From the NCBI GenBank assembly GCA_006227965.1, contig SBFL01000367.1:1-23572 (forward strand): 23,572 nucleotides of DNA. Reading direction: 5' to 3'. A program made the translations under genes and the position numbers. The notes beneath the pieces are model-generated. The model saw only the letters and a list, made by a program, of their open reading frames with translations, made no database searches and had not been told where the DNA came from. This DNA is from Bacteroidota bacterium (GTDB lineage Bacteria; Bacteroidota; Bacteroidia; Flavobacteriales; Flavobacteriaceae). Positions 14,739 through 21,509 of the stretch are shown in pieces (position 1 is the first letter of the stretch; every line of letters begins with the position of its first letter).

Positions 14739-15880
14739 TTATTATTTACGGCTGAACACCCTGCCATGGTCGTTATCTTTATCGCCTCTGTGGGCGGGAG
14801 GCTTTTATTTCTGCGAACTACTTCCCGGACCATATTCCTGGTAACTTCCTCAAAGGCAGCCGCCGCCAGGGTGTCCGTCTGAAGAGCAGCCGGGCGACCT
14901 ACATCTGCAGCTTCCCGTATACCCTGGACCAGGGGGATCTCCCCGAGGAAGGGAATATCCATGTCCTCAGCGAGGTTCCGGGCCCCGTGTTGCCCAAAAA
15001 TATAGTATTTGTTATCCGGCAATTCTTCCGGGGTAAAGTAGGCCATGTTTTCCAGAATCCCAAGGACCGGTACCTGTATGGCTTCCTGCTGGAACATGGC
15101 GACTCCCTTTCTCGCATCTGCCAGGGCGATCTGCTGGGGGGTGCTTACCACCACAGCCCCGGTTAGGGGAAGGGATTGCATAATACTCAGGTGTATATCC
15201 CCAGTGCCTGGAGGCAGGTCCAGCATAAGGAAATCCAGCTCTCCCCAGTGTGCGTCAAAGATCATCTGGTTCAGCGCCTTGGAGGCCATAGGACCCCTCC
15301 AGATCACGGCCTGGTCCGGATGGGTGAAAAACCCGATGGACAACATCTTAACCCCATAGCTTTCCACCGGTTGCATCATCGATTTCCCCTCTATTTCTAT
15401 GGCCCTGGGTTTATCGTCGGCTACATCGAACATGATTGGGATGGAGGGTCCGTAGATGTCCGCATCCAGCAAGCCCACCTTAAACCCCATCTGGGCCAGG
15501 GACACCGCGAGGTTTGCCGTTACAGTAGACTTGCCTACTCCTCCCTTCCCACTCGCTACCGCTACGATGTTCCGGATCCCGGGAACGGGTTTTCCCTTTA
15601 TCATAGGTTCTTGCTGCTGGGTCGCTGCCTCAACCTTGACGTTTACAGTGATCTTGGCCTTTGGATATACCTCCCTGTGGATGGCCTGAAGGATGCTTAC
15701 CTCAGTCTTTTTCCGGGCCTGAAGGCTTGGATTTTTAATGGTCAGATCAACGACTACTTCATCCCCGAAAACCTGCACGTTTCTGACCGCACCGGTCTCC
15801 ACCATATTGCCCCCTTCCCCGGGGACAGTTATGGTTTCCAGGGCCCTTAATATCTCTTTTTTGTCCAGCTTGACCGCCAT
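14735..15880 (-). CDS. mrp: Mrp/ApbC family iron-sulfur carrier ATPase
   Basis: This 381-aa protein has an N-terminal MIP18/DUF59 domain (about 1-85) followed by a P-loop NTPase domain with GKGGVGKS at 111-118 and the Walker B-type segment LMLDLPPGTGD near 219-229. Mrp/ApbC proteins bind and deliver [4Fe-4S] clusters. Many carry a CxxC motif after the ENMxxF segment. Here that region reads ENMAYFTPEELPDN (277-290) and contains no cysteine. A lone cysteine occurs near the C-terminus (AGCS). The coupling with the NifU-domain gene downstream supports a role in cluster assembly. A canonical -7 element lies at 15906-15913. Confidence 0.94.
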   Translation of the reverse strand: MAVKLDKKEILRALETITVPGEGGNMVETGAVRNVQVFGDEVVVDLTIKNPSLQARKKTEVSILQAIHREVYPKAKITVNVKVEAATQQQEPMIKGKPVPGIRNIVAVASGKGGVGKSTVTANLAVSLAQMGFKVGLLDADIYGPSIPIMFDVADDKPRAIEIEGKSMMQPVESYGVKMLSIGFFTHPDQAVIWRGPMASKALNQMIFDAHWGELDFLMLDLPPGTGDIHLSIMQSLPLTGAVVVSTPQQIALADARKGVAMFQQEAIQVPVLGILENMAYFTPEELPDNKYYIFGQHGARNLAEDMDIPFLGEIPLVQGIREAADVGRPAALQTDTLAAAAFEEVTRNMVREVVRRNKSLPPTEAIKITTMAGCSAVNNK

Positions 15881-15905
15881 GTGTATTGCCTTTGAATTTA
15901 TCCCA

Positions 15906-15913
15906 CAAAGATA
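15906..15913 (-). promoter_or_regulatory. -7 element of the mrp operon promoter
   Basis: The minus strand reads TATCTTTG, an exact TAnnTTTG match, 25 bp upstream of the mrp ATG in the 84-bp gap after the alkyltransferase-like gene. It suggests that mrp, the NifU-domain gene and the ferredoxin-NADP reductase gene form a separate operon. No clear -33 element is seen. Confidence 0.5.
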
Positions 15914-15964
15914 CGGCTTGGATTCGAATTGAGGAAGTGGGAAGACCAGGCCTGAAGATTTGAT

Positions 15965-16306
15965 TCACAGAGGAGGAAGTTCCCGCATGGGGTCCCAGTA
16001 ATGGCGATTGAAATCCACTACCTGGTCATCCCGGATGACGATCCCTTCATTCTCCAGCAACTGTTCCATCAGGCGGCTGCCGGGAAAATGATGCTTGCCG
16101 GTAAGAACCCCATTGCGGTTTACAACCCTGTGGGCCGGAACATCGTCCAGCCCATGGCAACTATTCATCGCCCATCCGACCAGACGGGCACTTCTTCCGG
16201 TTCCCAGGTAACGCGCTATGGCCCCGTAAGATGTTACCCTCCCGTAGGGTACCTGCCGGACCACTTCGTATACACGTTCAAAAAAGCCCTCGTGATTATC
16301 CTTCAT
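15965..16306 (-). CDS. Alkyltransferase-like protein (MGMT family, Cys replaced)
   Basis: This 113-aa protein is the DNA-binding domain of the O6-alkylguanine-DNA methyltransferase family. The typical opening (residues 8-32, with VPYGRVTSYGAIA) and the arginine-finger-like helix RLVGWAMNS are present. The active-site motif PCHRV reads PAHRV here, with Ala58 in place of the alkyl-accepting cysteine. That is the hallmark of alkyltransferase-like (ATL) proteins, which bind alkylated guanines and are thought to recruit nucleotide excision repair. The start lies 4 bp after the LysE-type gene's stop, in an operon with it and trmB. Confidence 0.88.
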   Translation of the reverse strand: MKDNHEGFFERVYEVVRQVPYGRVTSYGAIARYLGTGRSARLVGWAMNSCHGLDDVPAHRVVNRNGVLTGKHHFPGSRLMEQLLENEGIVIRDDQVVDFNRHYWDPMRELPPL

Positions 16307-16310
16307 AGGG

Positions 16311-16940
16311 TCAGGTATAAAATATTCGTATCAGAGTGATCACCAAAAGTACCAGCATCAGGATGCTCAGCACGTAATTCGAATTCCTGGAAAAAGCATT
16401 GGTCCTGGCTTCTAATTTATTGAAATAGACGGTGTACAGATAAAGTACCGAAAAAGTACCGCATCCGGCTGCCAGGATGAACGTGGCAATATCCCAGAAC
16501 TCGAAAAGGATCCACCCCGTACTGTTCCACATGGCATTTACCGCGCTGTAGTAAGGTATGGTGAGCAGGTTCAGGGATGCGAGCAAAACCCCTTTGAAAA
16601 AACTATTCTTCCGGCTTACCCTTGCCACCGAGATAGGCTTTTCCTTTTTATTGCGGGCAGTAAAGAAAAAATAAAGGGCAAAAAACGCGAATACTGCGAT
16701 TGCTGCCCTTTGCAGTCCGAAGATAATCTCGGGGTTTCGATAAAGGTATTTTGAAATCATCACAGCCACATAGGCCTGCAGCATAATGGTAGTAGAAACT
16801 CCGGCACAGAAGATGATCCCGACAGACTTGCCTTTTTCCACACTGGTTTTGGCCGCATTCATGTTGAGCAGGCCAGGGGGTACCGTGGCCATGAACGCCG
16901 CGGAGTAGGTGGCAAAAAAAAGGATCAGCAGGTGGGTCAT
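16311..16940 (-). CDS. LysE-family transporter
   Basis: This 209-aa membrane protein has about six hydrophobic segments. The N-terminal pattern with PPGLLNMNAAKTSVEKG (about residues 21-37) is the usual first loop of LysE/RhtB-type amino-acid exporters. A conserved mid-protein segment NLLTIPYYSA parallels the N-P-K/Y motif of the family. The substrate is not predictable. Its ATG overlaps the trmB stop by one base (TGATG, 16942-16938), and the next gene starts 4 bp after its stop, so it belongs to the trmB operon. Confidence 0.8.
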   Translation of the reverse strand: MTHLLILFFATYSAAFMATVPPGLLNMNAAKTSVEKGKSVGIIFCAGVSTTIMLQAYVAVMISKYLYRNPEIIFGLQRAAIAVFAFFALYFFFTARNKKEKPISVARVSRKNSFFKGVLLASLNLLTIPYYSAVNAMWNSTGWILFEFWDIATFILAAGCGTFSVLYLYTVYFNKLEARTNAFSRNSNYVLSILMLVLLVITLIRIFYT

Positions 16941-17614
16941 CAGGTGTTAATGCCGAAGGTTAGATAGGTTATAGGTTTGCCCTGTTCCAGGAATTGCTTC
17001 TCATAAAATGTCTGTATCTCCAGGGCATCGTCGGGAGCCCCGCTATTTTGGTAGATATCGTGGTTGGCATAGGTAACGGGAATTCCAGATGCGTGAAGGA
17101 TTCCCAGAGTGTAGCCGTGCATGAATTCGCTGTCGGTTTTCAGGTGTACCTTCCCATTCGGGGCCAGGATAGCCCTGTATTTATCCATAAATTCCAGATT
17201 GGTCATCCGGTGCTTGGTGCGCTTGTATTTTATCTGCGGATCCGGGAAGGTAATCCAGATCTCCGAAACCTCGGAAGCTCCAAACAACCTGTCGATGAGC
17301 TCGATCTGGGTTCTCAGGAATGCAGCATTATGAATTCCGTATTCCAGGGCGGTCTTCGCACCTCTCCAGATCCGGGCCCCCTTGATATCCACGCCGATAT
17401 AGTTTATCCCGGGGTATTTACGGGCAAGGGCAAGGGTGTATTCCCCCTTTCCGCACCCGAGCTCCAGTACAATGGGATGGTCATTCCCGAAGAATTCCTT
17501 CCATTTCCCCCGGTGAGAAAACTGCCCTGCCAGGACCTCATCCCTAACCGGCTGGATTACATTTGGAAAGGTTTCATTTTCCCGGAACCGTCTGAGTTTG
17601 TTTTTACTTCCCAT
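16940..17614 (-). CDS. trmB: tRNA (guanine-N7-)-methyltransferase
   Basis: This 224-aa enzyme makes 7-methylguanosine at position 46 of tRNA using S-adenosylmethionine. The SAM-binding motif LELGCGKGEYTLALAR (about 50-65), GVDIKGARIW, and the family motif WITFPDPQIKYKRTKHR (with the FPDP catalytic/binding loop) are all present, and the length is normal. It is the first gene of a tightly packed minus-strand run and has its own canonical -7 element (17637-17644), located between it and the histidine kinase gene. Confidence 0.96.
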   Translation of the reverse strand: MGSKNKLRRFRENETFPNVIQPVRDEVLAGQFSHRGKWKEFFGNDHPIVLELGCGKGEYTLALARKYPGINYIGVDIKGARIWRGAKTALEYGIHNAAFLRTQIELIDRLFGASEVSEIWITFPDPQIKYKRTKHRMTNLEFMDKYRAILAPNGKVHLKTDSEFMHGYTLGILHASGIPVTYANHDIYQNSGAPDDALEIQTFYEKQFLEQGKPITYLTFGINT

Positions 17615-17636
17615 GCAGAAGTTGGCTCTGTTGGCA

Positions 17637-17644
17637 CAAAGCTA
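17637..17644 (-). promoter_or_regulatory. -7 element of the trmB promoter
   Basis: The minus strand reads TAGCTTTG, an exact TAnnTTTG match, 22 bp upstream of the trmB ATG in the 50-bp gap after the kinase gene. It makes trmB the likely head of a new transcript. Confidence 0.5.
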
Positions 17645-17664
17645 CAAAAATGGAATGCCATTAA

Positions 17665-18729
17665 TCAGGCTTTAGGGGAGGCAAGGGCTTTTTCAAGGGT
17701 AAAGGAAAATTCAGAACCAACGTCCACTACGCTTTCCACATAGATTTTCTCATTATGGGCCTCGATAATGTGTTTGACGATGGCCAGCCCAAGACCGGAC
17801 CCTCCTTCCTGCCGGCTCCCGCTCTTGTCAACCCGGTAGAAACGTTCAAAAAGCCTGGTCAGATGCTCTTCCTCGATCCCCTCCCCGTTGTCCGTAACCC
17901 TGACTATGACCTTATTTTTGATGAGGTTTTCCACACTTACCTCTGTAGTGCCATCGAGCTGTCCGTATTTGATGGAATTCACCAATAGATTGGTGAGTAC
18001 CTGCTGAATTTTATCCTTGTCTGCATGCACGTAGACCGGGTCCGGGTAATCCATATCGAAGACGAGGGAAATACGCTTTTTGGAAGCCTTCATTTCCAGA
18101 AGTTCAAAGACATTCTGTATGAGTTCAATGATGTCAAAGTCCTCCGGCTCAAGGTGGAGTTCACCGATTTCCAGTTTGGTTATCAGGTCCAGGTCCTTGA
18201 TGATATAAATAAGGCGTTCCACCCCTTTGGCCGCGCGCTGCAGGTATTTCTTCCGTACCTTCTTGTCTTCCATGGCCCCGTCCAGCAGCGTATGAATATA
18301 TCCCTGGACCGTGAAAAGAGGGGTCTTCAGTTCGTGGGAAACATTCCCCAGGAACTCTTTTCGGTACTCTTCCCGGATCTTCAGGGTATCGATTTCAATT
18401 TTCTTGTCCTGTGCGAATTTCTCGATCTCCTCGGTCAGGGTCTTCATATCCGTGGTAATTGGTCCTGAGGTAAATGAGGTGGATTCCAGCAGAGAAACAT
18501 CGTCGTAAATTTGCTTTATCCGCCCGTATATGAATTTCTCGACCCGAATCTGAAGTATAAGGAAGGAAACCAGGAATGTTAGCAGGATAAACAAAAGGAA
18601 CCACGGCCAGTGGGCTTCCAGAAACCGCTCGTAGTAAAGGAAAGCCCATACGCCAATAGAAAGGGCTATGGTGATGAACAGAGAAGACCGGAAGGCAAAG
18701 CGGTAGGATTTTCGGAGCTTAATGGCCAT
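17665..18729 (-). CDS. Sensor histidine kinase, PhoR-like
   Basis: This 354-aa kinase has two membrane helices close together (about residues 14-32 and 42-60), leaving only a very short extracytoplasmic loop. A linker with coiled-coil character then leads to the dimerisation domain with VSHELKTPL (His132 is the phosphorylation site). The ATP-binding domain shows the N box NLLVNSIKY, G1 DNGEGI and G2 GSGLGLAI. No HAMP or PAS domain is obvious. With so small a sensor loop it may read a membrane or partner-protein signal, as PhoR does through the Pst system. Its ATG overlaps the stop of the response regulator by one base (TAATG), so the pair is co-expressed. Confidence 0.92.
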   Translation of the reverse strand: MAIKLRKSYRFAFRSSLFITIALSIGVWAFLYYERFLEAHWPWFLLFILLTFLVSFLILQIRVEKFIYGRIKQIYDDVSLLESTSFTSGPITTDMKTLTEEIEKFAQDKKIEIDTLKIREEYRKEFLGNVSHELKTPLFTVQGYIHTLLDGAMEDKKVRKKYLQRAAKGVERLIYIIKDLDLITKLEIGELHLEPEDFDIIELIQNVFELLEMKASKKRISLVFDMDYPDPVYVHADKDKIQQVLTNLLVNSIKYGQLDGTTEVSVENLIKNKVIVRVTDNGEGIEEEHLTRLFERFYRVDKSGSRQEGGSGLGLAIVKHIIEAHNEKIYVESVVDVGSEFSFTLEKALASPKA

Positions 18730-19415
18730 TACTGCACATACTTATACCCCACTCCCTTAACGGTTTTGAAATGGTCCTCTCCTATCTTTTCCCGTAATTT
18801 CCGGATATGGACATCAATGGTACGACCGCCTACTACAACTTCCTGCCCCCAGACCTTGTCGAGGATTACTTCCCGCTTGAATACCTTGTCCGGTTTGGAA
18901 GCCAACAGGGCGAGCAATTCAAATTCCTTACGGGGCAATACCATTTCTTCCCCGTTATTAATGACTTTGTACTCCTCCCGGTTGATAACGAGCTTGCCAA
19001 CCTTGAGGATCTCATCAGTGGATTCTTCTCCCTTTTTAAGACGCCTTAGAAGGGATTTCACCTTGCTTACGAGCACCTTTGGCTTGATAGGCTTGGTGAT
19101 GTAGTCGTCCGCCCCGGCATCAAACCCGGCAACCTGGGAATAATCCTCACTCCGGGCCGTGAGAAAAGCAATAATGGTATCTTCCAGACCATCTGTTTTC
19201 CGGATAATTTCGCAGGCTTCGATCCCGTCCATTTCAGGCATCATCACATCAAGAATGATCAGATGGGGTTGTTTCTTTTTAGCTTTTTCGATGGCTTCCA
19301 GGCCGTTTTTTGCCGTGTAGATCTTGTAGCCCTCAGAGGAGAGGTTGTAACTCAGGATCTCCAGGATGTCTGGTTCGTCATCCACCAACAAAATCTTGAT
19401 GTCCTGCTTTTTCAT
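18729..19415 (-). CDS. Response regulator, OmpR/PhoB family
   Basis: This 228-aa transcription factor has an N-terminal receiver domain with the acidic pair D12-D13, phosphoacceptor D56 (LIILDVMMPEMDG) and the conserved lysine in ITKPIKP. The C-terminal winged helix contains RKEFELLALLASKPDKV and GGRTIDVHIRKLREKIG, diagnostic of the OmpR/PhoB class. The start is the ATG at 19415; an upstream in-frame TTG at 19442 would prepend 9 atypical residues. It is encoded just before the kinase with a one-base overlap. A canonical -7 element (19440-19447) and 11-bp-spaced TAAC repeats (19476-19510) lie upstream, compatible with autoregulation of the PhoB kind. Confidence 0.94.
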   Translation of the reverse strand: MKKQDIKILLVDDEPDILEILSYNLSSEGYKIYTAKNGLEAIEKAKKKQPHLIILDVMMPEMDGIEACEIIRKTDGLEDTIIAFLTARSEDYSQVAGFDAGADDYITKPIKPKVLVSKVKSLLRRLKKGEESTDEILKVGKLVINREEYKVINNGEEMVLPRKEFELLALLASKPDKVFKREVILDKVWGQEVVVGGRTIDVHIRKLREKIGEDHFKTVKGVGYKYVQ

Positions 19416-19439
19416 AAAGCGTGATTGGGTTGATTTAGT

Positions 19440-19447
19440 CAAAAATA
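19440..19447 (-). promoter_or_regulatory. -7 element of the response regulator promoter
   Basis: The minus strand reads TATTTTTG, an exact TAnnTTTG match, 24 bp upstream of the response regulator ATG. It is preceded by TGATAATG at the same offset as in the [2Fe-2S] ferredoxin promoter (13303-13320). Confidence 0.5.
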
Positions 19448-19475
19448 ACCATTATCATCTGAAGGCCCCTTCAGT

Positions 19476-19510
19476 TAACGTCAATTTAATACAGCTAACC
19501 TTTTGGTAAC
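19476..19510. promoter_or_regulatory. Pho-box-like direct repeats upstream of the two-component genes
   Basis: TAAC occurs at 19476, TAAT at 19487, TAAC at 19496 and TAAC at 19507, giving two pairs with exact 11-bp periodicity. The last pair extends to TAACCTTTTGG followed directly by TAACATTTGG. PhoB-class regulators bind tandem repeats with an 11-bp period. The block lies about 30-60 bp upstream of the -7 element of the response regulator gene. It is equally upstream of the divergent gene at 19649. Confidence 0.35.
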
Positions 19511-19613
19511 ATTTGGCCAAAGCTCCCTGGCCTGTAGGATTTCTCCGAATGCATTTCATCGAATTTTCCCGAAATTTTAATACCTCCCAAATCTGCGCGG
19601 CTGCCAAAAATGC

Positions 19614-19621
19614 TATATTTG
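19614..19621 (+). promoter_or_regulatory. -7 element of the first T9SS-tail mini-gene
   Basis: TATATTTG is an exact TAnnTTTG match, 27 bp upstream of the ATG at 19649. It overlaps an upstream in-frame ATG (19610), which argues that 19649 is the true start. The remainder of the 19416-19648 gap holds the Pho-box-like repeats and nothing else recognised. Confidence 0.5.
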
Positions 19622-19648
19622 TGTCACCCTTTTCGGAATTGTTTGACT

Positions 19649-19957
19649 ATGAAGCACTTCTACGTCCTGTTTTTTCTCCTTTTGATTAATGTGGGCTTCG
19701 GGCAGCAGACCTCCGAAAATGGGGATATTGAAGGCTTCAAAATGTATCCGAACCCCGTCACTGAAGGCAGGGTTTACATCGTCACCGCCAAAAACCAGCC
19801 TAAGAAAATCAGGATTTTTGACGTATTGGGCACTCCGGTGCTGGAAACGACCATTCTCGGGAACGAACTCAATCTTTCCGGTTTGAATTCCGGGATTTAT
19901 CTCATTCAGGTCTACGAAAAAGACAAGGTGGCCACCCGGAAACTGATCATCAAGTAG
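19649..19957 (+). CDS. Mini-protein: signal peptide plus T9SS type A sorting domain
   Basis: This 102-aa protein begins with a clear signal peptide (hydrophobic core about residues 5-17, likely cleavage before the QQ at 19-20). It then runs almost directly into a type IX secretion sorting domain. That domain begins near FKMYPNPV, contains IRIFDVLGTPVLE and LNSGIYLIQVY, and ends with ATRKLIIK, all hallmarks of type A (Por secretion system) tails. There is no room for a cargo domain, so the mature protein is essentially a bare sorting tail of about 75 residues. Starting at 19610 instead would add 13 residues that do not look like a signal peptide. A second gene of the same design follows 162 bp later. 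Confidence 0.88.
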   Translation: MKHFYVLFFLLLINVGFGQQTSENGDIEGFKMYPNPVTEGRVYIVTAKNQPKKIRIFDVLGTPVLETTILGNELNLSGLNSGIYLIQVYEKDKVATRKLIIK

Positions 19958-20056
19958 GCCCTTCCCATCATCTCCTTGCTTCGACCAAATACTTTTTTTA
20001 CCGACGAAAAGCCGGGCCTCCGGACTTAACCTACAAGAATCCGTAATACACAACAA

Positions 20057-20091
20057 TTTGTTCCCCGGGCAGATTCCCGGTACTATATTTA
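20057..20091 (+). promoter_or_regulatory. Promoter of the second T9SS-tail mini-gene
   Basis: TTTG at 20057-20060 and TATATTTA at 20084-20091 give a -33/-7 pair with a 23-bp spacer, near the Bacteroidota pattern (the -7 differs from consensus at its last base). The ATG follows 28 bp later at 20120. It suggests that the second mini-gene can be expressed separately from the first. Confidence 0.4.
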
Positions 20092-20119
20092 TGGTGTTGA
20101 TCCCAAATCAATACCATCG

Positions 20120-20434
20120 ATGAAGCAACTAATACTACTGATTTGCTTTATGGGTCTTTTTGTTGTTTCTGCCCAGGAGAAACCGCTTGACAATGCAACG
20201 GAACGGGTGGAATTCAAACTGAATCCCAATCCCGTTTACGATGGGGTGGTCTATATAGAATCCAACCTGAACGGTCCCAAAACAGTGCGTATCTATGACC
20301 TTTTCGGAAAAACGGTCCTTGAGAAACGCATCGATTCCGAAAAACTGCATCTCGGTTCCCTGGTGCCTGGGGTCTATATGTTGCAATTAAGCCAAAAAGG
20401 GCAATTGGCAACCAAAAAACTGGTAGTCCGTTAG
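20120..20434 (+). CDS. Mini-protein: signal peptide plus T9SS type A sorting domain
   Basis: This 104-aa protein has a signal peptide (MKQLILL start, cleavage likely after VVSA at about residue 18) and about 16 linker residues. A T9SS type A sorting domain then begins near FKLNPNPV, with VRIYDLFGKTVLEK, LVPGVYMLQLS and the terminal KKLVVR. It is clearly related in layout to the upstream gene at 19649 but diverged in sequence, so the pair is probably an old duplication. As there, no cargo domain exists between signal and tail. A role as a small surface or secretion-system-associated protein is possible, and its function is unknown. Confidence 0.88.
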   Translation: MKQLILLICFMGLFVVSAQEKPLDNATERVEFKLNPNPVYDGVVYIESNLNGPKTVRIYDLFGKTVLEKRIDSEKLHLGSLVPGVYMLQLSQKGQLATKKLVVR

Positions 20435-20491
20435 GCAAGCCTTCTATTTTCCTTCGGATATCAACCTAAAAGGCCAGGACGCTTTTTTGGC

Positions 20492-20499
20492 TATTTTTG
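20492..20499 (+). promoter_or_regulatory. -7 element of the acyl-activating enzyme gene
   Basis: TATTTTTG is an exact TAnnTTTG match, 15 bp before the ATG at 20515. It overlaps an upstream in-frame TTG (20497), supporting the ATG as start. The leader would be short, under 10 bases. Confidence 0.5.
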
Positions 20500-20514
20500 C
20501 GTCAAGCCTTCACT

Positions 20515-21495
20515 ATGGAAAGTCGCCGGATTTTCGGGATAGAATCCCCTGGGGAATTTAAGACCTGCGCCCTGGAGACCTTCCGGGAACAATATCACCA
20601 AGTACCTGTATACCGGGAGTTTTGCGACCTTCTAGTCAAAAACCCGTCCAATGTCCGACGCCTTGAGGACCTTCCCTTTATGCCTATTGAATTCTTCAAA
20701 ACCCACAGGGTTCTGCGGCAAGGAACAGAGGCACAGATGGTTTTCAGAAGTAGTGGGACCACGGGCAGCGTGCCGAGCCAGCACTACATTGCAGATCTCG
20801 AATGGTACCGGAAAAGTTTCCTCAAAGGTTTTGAGCAGTTTTACGGGCCACCATCAGATTACTGCATCCTCGCCATGCTGCCCTCCTACCAGGAGCGTCC
20901 GGATTCTTCACTTATTTATATGGTTAGTGACCTGATTTCCCGCAGCGGGCATCCCGAAAGCAGGTTTACCGGAAGCACCCCGGAATCCATCTACAGCACC
21001 CTGGAGGACCTTGAAAAATCGAATGACAGAAAGGTTTTGCTCCTCGGGGTCTCTTTTGCGCTCCTGGATCTGGCAAACCGGCACCCCCGCAAACTGGAAA
21101 GGACTATTGTAATGGAAACCGGGGGAATGAAAGGGCGGAGGAAGGAAATGGTACGTAAGGAACTTCACCAGGTCCTGGGCCGTGGATTCGGGGTGCAACA
21201 CATCCACTCGGAATACGGGATGACCGAACTGCTCTCCCAGGCCTATTCAGAGGAAGCGGGCCTTTTCAGGTGCCCCCCCTGGATGCAGGTTCGGACCAGG
21301 GATCCTGAAGACCCCCTGTCTTTCGTGGATTTTGGACGAACCGGAGGTATCAATGTAATCGACCTGGCCAACCAGAATTCCTGCAGTTTTCTGGCTACAC
21401 AAGACCTGGGGCGCCTGTATGCCGATGGCAGCTTCGAGGTACTGGGCCGGTTTGACCATTCGGACATCCGGGGCTGTAACCTGATGGCTCTTTAG
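20515..21495 (+). CDS. LuxE/PaaK-family acyl-activating protein
   Basis: This 326-aa protein belongs to the adenylate-forming acyl-protein synthetase group related to LuxE and phenylacetate-CoA ligase. FRSSGTTG (residues 77-84) is the phosphate-binding loop. HSEYGMTELLSQAY corresponds to the adenine/acyl-site motif, and the late D-LGRLYADGSFEVLGR segment matches the ATP-contacting aspartate/arginine region. It is shorter than PaaK and lacks a CoA-ligase C-terminal domain, so it more closely resembles LuxE, which moves an activated acyl group onto a protein or other acceptor. Its substrate is unknown. It stands alone, converging on tyrS with only 14 bp between stops. Confidence 0.82.
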   Translation: MESRRIFGIESPGEFKTCALETFREQYHQVPVYREFCDLLVKNPSNVRRLEDLPFMPIEFFKTHRVLRQGTEAQMVFRSSGTTGSVPSQHYIADLEWYRKSFLKGFEQFYGPPSDYCILAMLPSYQERPDSSLIYMVSDLISRSGHPESRFTGSTPESIYSTLEDLEKSNDRKVLLLGVSFALLDLANRHPRKLERTIVMETGGMKGRRKEMVRKELHQVLGRGFGVQHIHSEYGMTELLSQAYSEEAGLFRCPPWMQVRTRDPEDPLSFVDFGRTGGINVIDLANQNSCSFLATQDLGRLYADGSFEVLGRFDHSDIRGCNLMAL

Positions 21496-21509
21496 AGGTC
21501 CGGCACCCT

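Noticed and set aside
16994..17743. Plus-strand reading frame of 249 codons opposite trmB and the kinase tail
   Set aside because: Both minus-strand genes have complete family motifs; the plus-strand frame has no domain and crosses two genes and their promoter.
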